64,000 bases of DNA, from assembly GCF_004167675.1 (NCBI RefSeq), contig NZ_SEZQ01000020.1; one strand, 5' to 3'. Under the pieces are notes generated by a model. That model saw nothing but the letters and a program-made list of their open reading frames with translations, did no database searches and was not told where the DNA came from. Position 1 is the first letter of the stretch; each line of letters opens with the position of its first letter. Shown here one piece after another: positions 8,590 through 15,825 of this stretch. The translations under genes were made by a program, and so were the position numbers. This DNA is from Aliivibrio finisterrensis_A. GTDB lineage: Bacteria; Pseudomonadota; Gammaproteobacteria; Enterobacterales; Vibrionaceae.

Positions 8590-9882
8590 TTATTGCACCG
8601 AACGTGCGAAACGGTTTAACATTACTTTGCTTTCTTTATCAATATTGGCGAGTGCTTTTTCTACCGTAATTCGGTCTGCAAATACGTTATCAAACTCTCT
8701 ATGCATTACCTCTTGGATTTGTGAGTAAAAACCTAAACGGTAACCACGCGTCCACTCGCCACCCGGTAAACTCAACTGTTTTACGCCCACTTCTGCATCT
8801 GGCTGTTCTTGGTAGTAGCCTGATTGTTTTGTCATGTCGTAAGCCGCTTTGGTAACCGTCACATAACCGGTCGATTTATGCCAAAACATTTGTGTCTCAG
8901 GACTTGTTAAGAAATTAAAAAAAGCTGCAACGGCTTGCTCTTCTTCTTTTGGCTTACCATCAATGGCAAATAAGGCAGCGCCACCAATAAAGGTACGGCC
9001 TGCCTCTTTATTGACTGATTTCCAGTACGGTAAATACGTTGTACCTAACTCAAAATCAACACGGTTACGTAACCCACCAAACGAGCCTGATGAGCCTAAC
9101 CACATTGCTACTTTTTGTTGCTCAAACGGCTGTTGGTTTGCATCCCAATCTGAGCCGTAATACTTGTAGTACCCTTTATCTGACCACTCTTTTAGCTTGT
9201 TAAAATGCATTGCCATGTCTGGCGTATTAATCATGATGTTGGTCGCTGGTGCATCAAAACCATTGTTTTTATTAGCAACGGGAAGGTTATGGCGAGACTT
9301 GAAGTTTTCGAACATGATCCAAGGCGTTAAAGATTGTGAGAAAGTAGCGTAGCCTTGTGCTTTTAATTTTTTCGCGACTTGTTCTAGCTCTTCATAGGTT
9401 TTAGGCGCTTCTACCCCTGCTTTTGCAAGAATGTCTTTGTTGTAATAAAGCACAGGCGTTGAGCTGTTGAATGGCATGCCAACCATTTTTCCATTGCTGT
9501 CTGCGTAGAAGTTACGAACCCCTGCAATGTAGTCTTTGTTATTAAATGAATAGCCAGATTGAACGAGAATATCTTCGACAGGTTTTGCAACCCCAGGCGC
9601 ATTGATAATGGTTGCGGCACCCACATCGGCCACTTGCAGAATGTTCGGCGCTTGGTCGGCACGATAAGCGGCAATGCCTGCGGTAAGTGTCTCTACGTAT
9701 GAGCCTTTAAACACTGGGGTAATTTTGTATTCATCTTGTGACGCATTAAAATCACGAGCAATAGTATTGACTGTTTCGCCTAGCTGACCACTCATTGCAT
9801 GCCACCAAGTAATGTTGGTTTCAGCCATGGCTGTCGTTGAAAGTAATGACGCTAGAACACCTGTTATCAATTGCTTTTTCAT
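8590..9882 (-). CDS. ugpB: Periplasmic sn-glycerol-3-phosphate-binding protein UgpB
   Basis: This solute-binding protein has 430 residues and begins with a signal peptide cut at about AMA-ETNITWWHA. The segment ITWWHAMSGQLGETVN, the MPFNSSTPVLYYNKD motif and the WLGSSGSFGG segment follow the UgpB family. It captures sn-glycerol-3-phosphate or glycerophosphodiesters in the periplasm and passes them to UgpA/UgpE. It is the first gene of the operon and has a candidate Pho box upstream, so expression is probably raised under phosphate limitation. Confidence 0.92.
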   Translation of the reverse strand: MKKQLITGVLASLLSTTAMAETNITWWHAMSGQLGETVNTIARDFNASQDEYKITPVFKGSYVETLTAGIAAYRADQAPNILQVADVGAATIINAPGVAKPVEDILVQSGYSFNNKDYIAGVRNFYADSNGKMVGMPFNSSTPVLYYNKDILAKAGVEAPKTYEELEQVAKKLKAQGYATFSQSLTPWIMFENFKSRHNLPVANKNNGFDAPATNIMINTPDMAMHFNKLKEWSDKGYYKYYGSDWDANQQPFEQQKVAMWLGSSGSFGGLRNRVDFELGTTYLPYWKSVNKEAGRTFIGGAALFAIDGKPKEEEQAVAAFFNFLTSPETQMFWHKSTGYVTVTKAAYDMTKQSGYYQEQPDAEVGVKQLSLPGGEWTRGYRLGFYSQIQEVMHREFDNVFADRITVEKALANIDKESKVMLNRFARSVQ

Positions 9883-9944
9883 CTTATTCCCTAATGATTT
9901 AGTATGAGTAACCGTTTATGTGATGCTCATAGTAGGGATTGAAG

Positions 9945-9962
9945 ATGACAGTTATGCTTCAG
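9945..9962 (-). promoter_or_regulatory. Candidate Pho box upstream of ugpB
   Basis: Read on the minus strand, the site is CTGAAGC-ATAA-CTGTCAT: two 7-base repeats separated by four A/T bases, the second being a perfect PhoB half-site. It lies about 60 bases upstream of the ugpB start. The ugp operon of enteric bacteria is in the Pho regulon, which supports the assignment; binding is not shown by the sequence alone. Confidence 0.55.
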
Positions 9963-10004
9963 TTTTATTGTGTTCTTGTGATGATTTGGGGGTAATCTTG
10001 TTTA

Positions 10005-10658
10005 GTGATCTCTATTTTTGGAATACAGAACCTAGTGAATAAAATAATAGAAACAATAGGCCACCCTTTGTTCATACCGCTTATGGTTTGTGGTTGGTTT
10101 TTCTTAGAAACCACCAACACAACTTTTTACGGTTATTACCTCATGCTTGCTGTGGGTATTTTTGGTTATGCACTTGGTTGGCTAGTATTAACGCATTACA
10201 ATGATATTCAGAAATTAAATCACAACAGTAAAATACGCCAACGTCCGTTCTATATCTTTAAATACCGCTCTATCTATATGGTACTTTGCATTGGCCTTGT
10301 TGGGGCGATTAATATGCATGCCTTAATTGGACCCACTTTTATTATCAACACCCCTGTCACTGAAAAAACACACCGTAGTGGTCGAAGCGAATATTACTCC
10401 ATTACAGTACAACCCGTTAATTACCCTCGATTAGAACTACGAGTTAAAGAGAAATTTTGGCAGGAAGTATCGATTGGTCAAAAGGTTGCATTAACCGCAC
10501 AAAAAAATGTACTAGGATTATCCGTAGTCGATAAGTATGAGCATATTGAAAAAAAGAATATCGATCAACCAAGTGGATTTAAAGTAGAAAAACATAAAAA
10601 GCGTGCAAATCGTATCGAGTGGGAACATCAAAACTTTGTTCAGACTTTTCGTGAATAG
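10005..10658 (+). CDS. Membrane protein of unknown function, three predicted TM helices
   Basis: The protein has 217 residues. Hydrophobic segments near residues 20-37, 41-62 and 88-112 predict membrane helices. The soluble part after residue 115 has a small beta-rich look (YYSITVQPVNYPRLELRVK) and ends in a lysine-rich tail. I do not recognise the family. The start is GTG at 10005, since an upstream in-frame ATG is followed at once by a stop; GGGGG lies rather far (12 bases) upstream. A strong terminator follows, so it is a single-gene unit. Confidence 0.65.
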   Translation: MISIFGIQNLVNKIIETIGHPLFIPLMVCGWFFLETTNTTFYGYYLMLAVGIFGYALGWLVLTHYNDIQKLNHNSKIRQRPFYIFKYRSIYMVLCIGLVGAINMHALIGPTFIINTPVTEKTHRSGRSEYYSITVQPVNYPRLELRVKEKFWQEVSIGQKVALTAQKNVLGLSVVDKYEHIEKKNIDQPSGFKVEKHKKRANRIEWEHQNFVQTFRE

Positions 10659-10712
10659 CGATAGTGAGTACGTAAACAGCAGCCATAATCACGTTCTAAT
10701 AATAGGAACAAT

Positions 10713-10747
10713 GAAGGGCAGACTACTTGAGTGGTCTGCCCTTTTAT
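10713..10747 (+). terminator. Rho-independent terminator after the 10005 gene
   Basis: GAAGGGCAGACTAC and GTGGTCTGCCCTTTT form a stem of about 11 bp with a short loop, followed by T-rich sequence. It lies 55 bases after the stop of the membrane protein gene. Confidence 0.85.
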
Positions 10748-10837
10748 TTATCACCGCGTTGAAGAGCCTGAGTGATGCCGTTTTTGGGATAAACTGGAAT
10801 GGTTTTCAACAGGCCTTATTGCTTTTGATGTTACTCA

Positions 10838-12193
10838 CTACCCATGCAATTGACGCCACTTTTCTAACTGAGACGGCCTTAGACCGTATCGTGCCAGTAC
10901 TCCCTCGTGAATTCGTCTTAATTCCTCTAATGCAAGGGCGATAATATTTTGCTTATCCGTTTCTTCTTCATTGCTAATAAGCGATTCTATGATATCAAGA
11001 GGTTGATCTTCAGGCGTTAGTATGACTTGTTTAACAATCTCTTTTATCTTTGCTCGATATTGCAAGCGTTGTTGATCGGGCTTTACTAGCTCTTGTTTTA
11101 CGGCTAGGTATTCTTTTGTTGAGCGCTCGTACGCCCATAAATACAGATCACGCAGCAGCTCAATTCTATTCATTTCATACACACCAAGCACCGCTTTACT
11201 GTAGGCTTCTTCTGGTACATCTAAGAACGTAAGGGGACATAAATTAGCTTTAAGCAACGGGATATTTGCAGCTAAACGAGAGGTGCGCTTATTAATGTCC
11301 GCAAAAGGTTGCAAGTAAGGTAAATGCACCATGATAAAAAATGATTGCTCAAATGGGTCAATGATTTGATTAGCTTTATTAAGAATCGACTCCAGTTGAA
11401 TAGAGAGCACTTCTTCGGATGACATAGGCTTATAAACACTCCCCTCGATCTCTACCACATGACTGCGCACTCGCCCTTCATCAAACGGATTGGCTAATAA
11501 GTTTTCTGAAAGCGCACTGTGTAAATTCAATATTGTGAAACGATTGAACTCAACAGAATCGACATTATCAATCAGCAATTCAATCGCTGATTTATGATTT
11601 AAAATCATCTGCGTTTCGATGATGCCTTTTCCTTGTGCAAACTGGCCATGCTCAATTAACTCAACAGTGTCTAATCGACTATAGGTATTGCCTTCAAGGT
11701 GGCTTGATGCCCAAGATAAATCAATTAATAAACGGTTGTAGATGTCTCTTCCATACGTGCCCGCCGGTTGCGTTGCATAGATGGTTTTACCCATGCGATG
11801 TAACTGACGGCGAATAGGCTCAGAAAGGTAATATGTTTTATTTGGGATATAGTCATCTAAAAAATCACGTGAATAACCAACAGGATCACGCTCAAAAATA
11901 GGCTTACTTAGATAATTAAGAATGTCATGACTGTCAGGTGAAAGTGGGATCGATTTAGGAAAGCTATCGTGCTCGTTATGGCTTGAATTAACTGTCTCTT
12001 CTCTAACAATGCACGCAATGTATTTACGAGAACGACCCTCACCAATGGCTTCTACTTGTTTGTCTTCAATAAGTTTGTTAAGCCAGCGCTGAAGTGTTCG
12101 ACGAATTAAGTCTGGATGATCAATAATAATGTCTGAGATAGACACAGGGTGACATTGTTGCTCGATATAACGCTGGATTTCAAACCTATTCAT
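10838..12193 (-). CDS. Fic-family protein with N-terminal winged-helix domain and degenerate Fic motif
   Basis: The protein has 451 residues. Residues 1-60 look like a winged-helix DNA-binding domain (SISDIIIDHPDLIRRTLQRWLNKL). An inhibitory-helix motif of the S/T-x-x-x-E-G type appears as SSHLEG at 163-168, and the Fic core lies at about 200-350. The canonical HPFxxGNGR loop, which carries the catalytic histidine for AMP transfer, is replaced by QPFADINKR at 295-303, so histidine is glutamine and the second glycine is lysine. AMPylation activity is therefore uncertain. I recall this variant as a recurring Fic subgroup, but I could not check. A 14-bp inverted repeat lies 15 bases before the start and suggests autoregulation. 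Confidence 0.8.
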   Translation of the reverse strand: MNRFEIQRYIEQQCHPVSISDIIIDHPDLIRRTLQRWLNKLIEDKQVEAIGEGRSRKYIACIVREETVNSSHNEHDSFPKSIPLSPDSHDILNYLSKPIFERDPVGYSRDFLDDYIPNKTYYLSEPIRRQLHRMGKTIYATQPAGTYGRDIYNRLLIDLSWASSHLEGNTYSRLDTVELIEHGQFAQGKGIIETQMILNHKSAIELLIDNVDSVEFNRFTILNLHSALSENLLANPFDEGRVRSHVVEIEGSVYKPMSSEEVLSIQLESILNKANQIIDPFEQSFFIMVHLPYLQPFADINKRTSRLAANIPLLKANLCPLTFLDVPEEAYSKAVLGVYEMNRIELLRDLYLWAYERSTKEYLAVKQELVKPDQQRLQYRAKIKEIVKQVILTPEDQPLDIIESLISNEEETDKQNIIALALEELRRIHEGVLARYGLRPSQLEKWRQLHG

Positions 12194-12208
12194 GACAGAT
12201 ACTCTTTT

Positions 12209-12244
12209 AATTGTGACACTTTTCTGGATGAAAGTGTCACAATT
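12209..12244. promoter_or_regulatory. Perfect 14-bp inverted repeat, candidate operator of the Fic gene
   Basis: AATTGTGACACTTT at 12209-12222 is repeated exactly in inverse orientation at 12231-12244 around an 8-base spacer. It ends 15 bases upstream of the Fic start codon. A third, less perfect copy of the GTGACA / GTGTCAC element lies at 12264-12282. A regulator with a winged-helix domain encoded directly downstream is the obvious candidate ligand. Confidence 0.6.
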
Positions 12245-12440
12245 ATGGCGTATTTATCCTTTAGTGACAATAAGAGTGTCACAGTAAAGTATCGGCATCT
12301 TTGGATTAACGCCCTAAAAGCTCATCTACTTATCTTTAATCCGCAGAAAATTAGTTTCGGGGCAATAACCTAATTTAAGATAGTATTTTGCCCCAAAATA
12401 CGCATAATCTTGCTATACAACACTCAAAGAGAAATTACCT

Positions 12441-12815
12441 ATGACTAATTTTCAATACTACTTTCACGAACTGCCTTGTTTTAACTGTAAAAAAACCAAA
12501 GTGAATACTGACCTTGGTTGGTTAACAGCAACAATGAAAGAAGATGTTCAAGCGCAACTGGCTGCAATTATTGAGCAAGGTAACGTTGAAGCTGATCTTT
12601 CAGTAAACGTAACTTGTACTAAAGCTGAGGCTCGTGATTACTTATTGCTAAATTTCTACGGTTACTCTGAAGAAGAGCTAGAAGGTCAAATTGAAGCTGA
12701 CGATGAGAAAGAAGTTGCAGATGAAATCGCAGAGTTGCTAAAAGACGGTAACGAAGTAGCGATATTTGAGCACGAAATCGCTCTACAAAGCTGTATGGAT
12801 TGTGACGTTGAATAA
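12441..12815 (+). CDS. Small acidic conserved-looking protein with two CxxC pairs, function unknown
   Basis: The product has 124 residues and no signal peptide. It carries CFNC near residue 14 and CMDC at the C-terminus, with a further Cys near position 54, and its middle is very rich in Glu and Asp (EEELEGQIEADDEKEVADE). The two CxxC pairs suggest metal binding or a redox role, but I do not recognise a family. The ATG has AGAGA about 9 bases upstream, and a strong terminator follows, so it is a genuine single-gene unit. Confidence 0.7.
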   Translation: MTNFQYYFHELPCFNCKKTKVNTDLGWLTATMKEDVQAQLAAIIEQGNVEADLSVNVTCTKAEARDYLLLNFYGYSEEELEGQIEADDEKEVADEIAELLKDGNEVAIFEHEIALQSCMDCDVE

Positions 12816-12844
12816 GCGTTAATAAAGATCAACATACAAATTCT

Positions 12845-12883
12845 AGGCATTAGCAGAGTTAAATTTGCTAATGCCTTTTTTTG
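12845..12883 (+). terminator. Rho-independent terminator after the 12441 gene
   Basis: GGCATTAGCA and TGCTAATGCC form an 10-bp stem around a short loop, followed by a run of seven T. Confidence 0.88.
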
Positions 12884-13070
12884 TTTTTACCTCTCGATAT
12901 TTCTAAATATCAAAAGTACCCCATAAAACAACTCAACATGTTATTATCCCCTCAAACTTTAAGGATAATAATCATGAAGCTTATCCCCCTACTGAAACAG
13001 CCTAGAATCCACTGACTTATTTTAAATTAATGCCAACCCCATTATTTTTATATAAGTTAAAAGGTTTATT
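12884..13070. other. Intergenic stretch with an inverted repeat and a 13-codon reading frame
   Basis: TTATTATCC (12941-12949) and GGATAATAA (12963-12971) form a perfect 9-bp inverted repeat. An ATG at 12974 follows at once and opens a 13-residue frame (MKLIPLLKQPRIH), with AAGGA about 9 bases upstream. It could be a leader peptide or the remnant of a lost gene. Nothing else is seen here. Confidence 0.35.
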
Positions 13071-13196
13071 ATGCAAGAAAAGCACTGGTCAACGTTTCAG
13101 TTACTTCATGAAGTTGTAACCAACAATAACATTCACATTAAAGGCACCCATAGCTATTACTTGCCGTCTGCGCTTAATTATACATACCACGGATAG
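13071..13196 (+). pseudogene. 5' remnant of a CatB-like hexapeptide O-acetyltransferase gene
   Basis: An ATG with AAGG six bases upstream starts a 41-residue frame whose first 30 residues (QLLHEVVTNNNIHIKGTHSYY) resemble the N-terminus of CatB/Vat-type xenobiotic acetyltransferases, which read TNPNIxVGxYSYY at this point. The resemblance breaks off after HSYY, and the last codons run antisense into the 3' end of the peroxiredoxin-like gene. The gene therefore seems to have lost its catalytic body by deletion. The family call rests on memory of the motif and is moderate. Confidence 0.45.
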
Positions 13197-13707
13197 GGTA
13201 ATTGTTTTCTGGATTACGGATAAACTCAAGACCAGAGAGTAATACATTCAAATCAGGACGAACAAAAGGTCCATTTGAAATATCAATGACTTGTACCTGC
13301 CCTTTTTCATTAATAACAAAAAGGCCCGGCTCAGCAAATAAATGGTCAGTTTCTTGCTCAGAACGAGGCTCTGAAATATACAACCCCAACGTTTGCATTT
13401 GCTCTACACTCAAGCCATAAGCAATCGGAAAACTCACTGATAATTGTGTCATATGAGTCGTTAGTTGGGCTTCACTGTCAGCCGATACCGCAGCAATATC
13501 TACTCCCAGTTCAAGAAAACGGCTTTTTAGTGTTTCTAGCTCATTTAAGTAACGAGTACACAACGGACAATGTTTACCACGATAAACCACCACCAATTTC
13601 CAATCAGCCCCATTTAGTGGTTCCGAAAGGTTAATATGATTGTTGTCTAACGTAGGTAATTGGATTGCAGGAAATACATCACCAGCGATAAATTTATGTG
13701 TTGTCAT
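13174..13707 (-). CDS. Peroxiredoxin-like (AhpC/TSA) protein
   Basis: The 177-residue protein has the thioredoxin fold of AhpC/TSA proteins. The motif YRGKHCPLCTRYLNEL places a CxxC pair at the usual peroxidatic/redox position, followed by the VSADS segment typical of the family. It may reduce hydroperoxides or act as a thiol oxidoreductase. The ATG at 13707 has a strong AAGGAG six bases upstream and is preferred over 13725. It converges on gene remnants on both sides. Exact substrate and reductant are unknown. Confidence 0.8.
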   Translation of the reverse strand: MTTHKFIAGDVFPAIQLPTLDNNHINLSEPLNGADWKLVVVYRGKHCPLCTRYLNELETLKSRFLELGVDIAAVSADSEAQLTTHMTQLSVSFPIAYGLSVEQMQTLGLYISEPRSEQETDHLFAEPGLFVINEKGQVQVIDISNGPFVRPDLNVLLSGLEFIRNPENNYPIRGMYN

Positions 13708-13874
13708 GGTTCGCTCCTTGAGCACGATTCTCTTTTAGAATAGTTACTCACAATTAATGTAAATAGATAGGCTTTTATTGCTTGAAAGAGAGTATAGACA
13801 CAAACAAATCAGACTAGAACCACGCTAAAATGACTACCAAGTATGCGTTTTTGGAATAATTTAGAGACCTATGA

Positions 13875-14060
13875 ATCTGTGAAGGCGTTGATGTCGCGAT
13901 TAGAGCAAAAAATCTCGAATTAAAATCGGGCTCACTAACGCAAGTATTAGACCAATATAAAACGGTGAAGCTACCTATGTATATGGTCTATAAAGATAGT
14001 GAGCACCAACCCCAACGCATTCGTGCATTTATTGATTTTATTTCAAATTACTTTTCTTAG
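13875..14060 (+). pseudogene. Internally deleted remnant of a LysR-family regulator gene (3' end)
   Basis: An open frame of 61 codons between a TGA at 13872 and a TAG at 14058 encodes EGVDVAIRA, typical of the middle of a LysR effector domain, joined directly to SGSLTQVLDQYKTV and then LPMYMVYKDSEHQPQRIRAF, the classic C-terminal LysR strand. About a hundred residues between these two parts, and the whole HTH, are missing. There is no start codon. Its last 23 bases overlap the convergent EamA gene. Confidence 0.7.
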
Positions 14061-14946
14061 GAATAGAAACAGATTGCTTACCAAATACGTTAATAAGCGC
14101 TCCTGTCACAATCAAACCACCACCGATATAAGTCCACATTGATGGGATCTCATTAAATATCCAAACACCTAATAAAGCAGAAAAGACAATCTGAACATAA
14201 GAGTAAGCAGACGCTTTACCCGCCGCTTGGGTCTGCATTGCCTTGGTCAGTCCATATTGCCCAATTTGTGTGAAGATGCCGATTAAAATCAGGATCATGG
14301 TAAGGAACAGACTTGGCCATACAAAGTCATTCCAAATCAATACGCTTGAGATAGGTAACGCCACTAATGGGAAATAAAATATGATCACAGAGCTGTCTTC
14401 TGTTTGGCTTAGTTTTCTCACAATGACATAAGCAATCGAACTTCCTAATGCACCACATAACGCAACAAGGATACTAACAACAGGCAGTTCACTCGTACTG
14501 CCACTGTTCATGCTTGGTTGAACCATAACAAACAAACCTACAAGACAAAACGCAATGCATATCATGGTTGATTTTTGAATGTGTTCTTTAAGAAACAGTA
14601 CGCCGAGCAATGCGGTGAAAATAGGATGAACGTATTGTAAGATGGTTGCTTCAGCCAAAGGCAAGGTCGTCACTGCGTAGTAAACGCACATAAGCGCAGC
14701 AGTGCCGACAGCCCCACGAGCAAGAAGTAAGGGCTTGTTATTTCCCCATATCGAAATGCCTTTTCGTTTCACATCGGCATAGCTAATGATCAAAGAAACT
14801 AGTGCCCTTGCTGCCACAATTTCAAATACTGGAATGCCGTAATTGCTCACGTATTTTACGCATGCTGACATGAGCGCAAATCCAAGCGCAGAAAGAAACA
14901 TGAATCTAACCCCTGTCGGGATCATTGAAAAAGAAAACGTAGGCAT
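14038..14946 (-). CDS. EamA/DMT-family transporter
   Basis: This inner-membrane transporter of about 302 residues has ten predicted helices arranged as two EamA repeats. Typical segments are ILQYVHPIFTALLGVLFLKE in the first half and YSYVQIVFSALLGVWIFNE in the second. Proteins of this type export metabolites or take up compounds such as S-adenosylmethionine; the substrate here cannot be told. Start choice is uncertain: ATG at 14946 or 14925, or TTG at 14961, none with a clear Shine-Dalgarno sequence. Its 3' end overlaps a LysR remnant. Confidence 0.8.
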   Translation of the reverse strand: MPTFSFSMIPTGVRFMFLSALGFALMSACVKYVSNYGIPVFEIVAARALVSLIISYADVKRKGISIWGNNKPLLLARGAVGTAALMCVYYAVTTLPLAEATILQYVHPIFTALLGVLFLKEHIQKSTMICIAFCLVGLFVMVQPSMNSGSTSELPVVSILVALCGALGSSIAYVIVRKLSQTEDSSVIIFYFPLVALPISSVLIWNDFVWPSLFLTMILILIGIFTQIGQYGLTKAMQTQAAGKASAYSYVQIVFSALLGVWIFNEIPSMWTYIGGGLIVTGALINVFGKQSVSIPKKSNLK

Positions 14947-15040
14947 AAGGGCAACTATCAAATTTAGAAGGTAATTAATACTACCCTTTCTTTAACTACA
15001 TCCCCAGAAGAATCATACCGGTGAGCATAATGAAATAGAC

Positions 15041-15673
15041 TCAGTTCAGACATTCGGAACTATTAGGTTTTTGATAATAACTTAAAAATAAGTCTGCGGT
15101 GCGTTTAGCTAATTGCAACTTTTCATTATCAGTTAATAACGGCTTAATTCCTATTGCTTGACACCAATAAGCAGGGTTGCAAATAAGGCTTTGTAATTGA
15201 CATTCAGCATGATATTTATTTTCAATAAACAATTGCTTACTGTCTATCATTTTTTGCAGCCACCGTAATAATACCGTTTCTTTTTTTAACATATTTTGTA
15301 AGCATTCTTTTTCCCTATCACCACCAGAACGATATAAAAAATATCCTATACTTACTTTGGATAAATTCAAATATTCTTCACTCGTGACTAGATTAATTTC
15401 ACTCAACAATAAATGCTCTAATTGTGTTTTAATATCACCTTTATTTGATATGTTATTTTCAGCATGTTCCATGCTTTCTCGCCATAAATCACCTAATAAC
15501 TCAATAACTAACTCTTCTTTTGATGAAAAATAATTATACACGGTACTTTTTGAGACGTTTGCAAGTGCCGCTAATGTATCCATGCTTGTTTTATCAACAC
15601 CATTCTTGCGAAATGCGTCTTTTGCTGCGAGTAAAATTACTTCTTTTTTCGAGATTTTTTTTGGCGCTTTCAT
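15041..15673 (-). CDS. TetR-family transcriptional regulator
   Basis: The 210-residue protein has a clear TetR N-terminal HTH (TSMDTLAALANVSKSTVYNYFSSK) and an all-helical ligand domain that I cannot assign to a ligand. It is divergent from the chemoreceptor gene at 15826 and upstream of the EamA transporter on the same strand (79 bases after its stop comes that gene's upstream region). TetR proteins often repress a nearby transporter, so the EamA gene is the first candidate target. Confidence 0.88.
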   Translation of the reverse strand: MKAPKKISKKEVILLAAKDAFRKNGVDKTSMDTLAALANVSKSTVYNYFSSKEELVIELLGDLWRESMEHAENNISNKGDIKTQLEHLLLSEINLVTSEEYLNLSKVSIGYFLYRSGGDREKECLQNMLKKETVLLRWLQKMIDSKQLFIENKYHAECQLQSLICNPAYWCQAIGIKPLLTDNEKLQLAKRTADLFLSYYQKPNSSECLN

Positions 15674-15825
15674 TATGTGATTTTGGTCTCAAATATATAA
15701 TTCCCCTATTCTACATCAATTTAGTTTCTTTGTTCATAAAAAACAGGTATGCTCCGCGCGCTAAAAATCGAACTAACCAGTGCAGTTTCTACATAGTTAT
15801 ATTCAATCTGGAATAAACATAAATC

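Noticed and set aside
10603..10944. 113-residue plus-strand frame after the 10005 gene
   Set aside because: It runs through the terminator at 10713-10747 and antisense through the Fic 3' end.
12149..12373. 74-residue plus-strand frame over the Fic start and operator
   Set aside because: It is antisense to the Fic N-terminus and crosses the inverted repeat; no sign of coding.
12359..12394. GGGGCAA ... TTGCCCC inverted repeat before the 12441 gene
   Set aside because: Only 7-bp arms with a 22-base spacer; could be an operator but is too weak to list as a feature.
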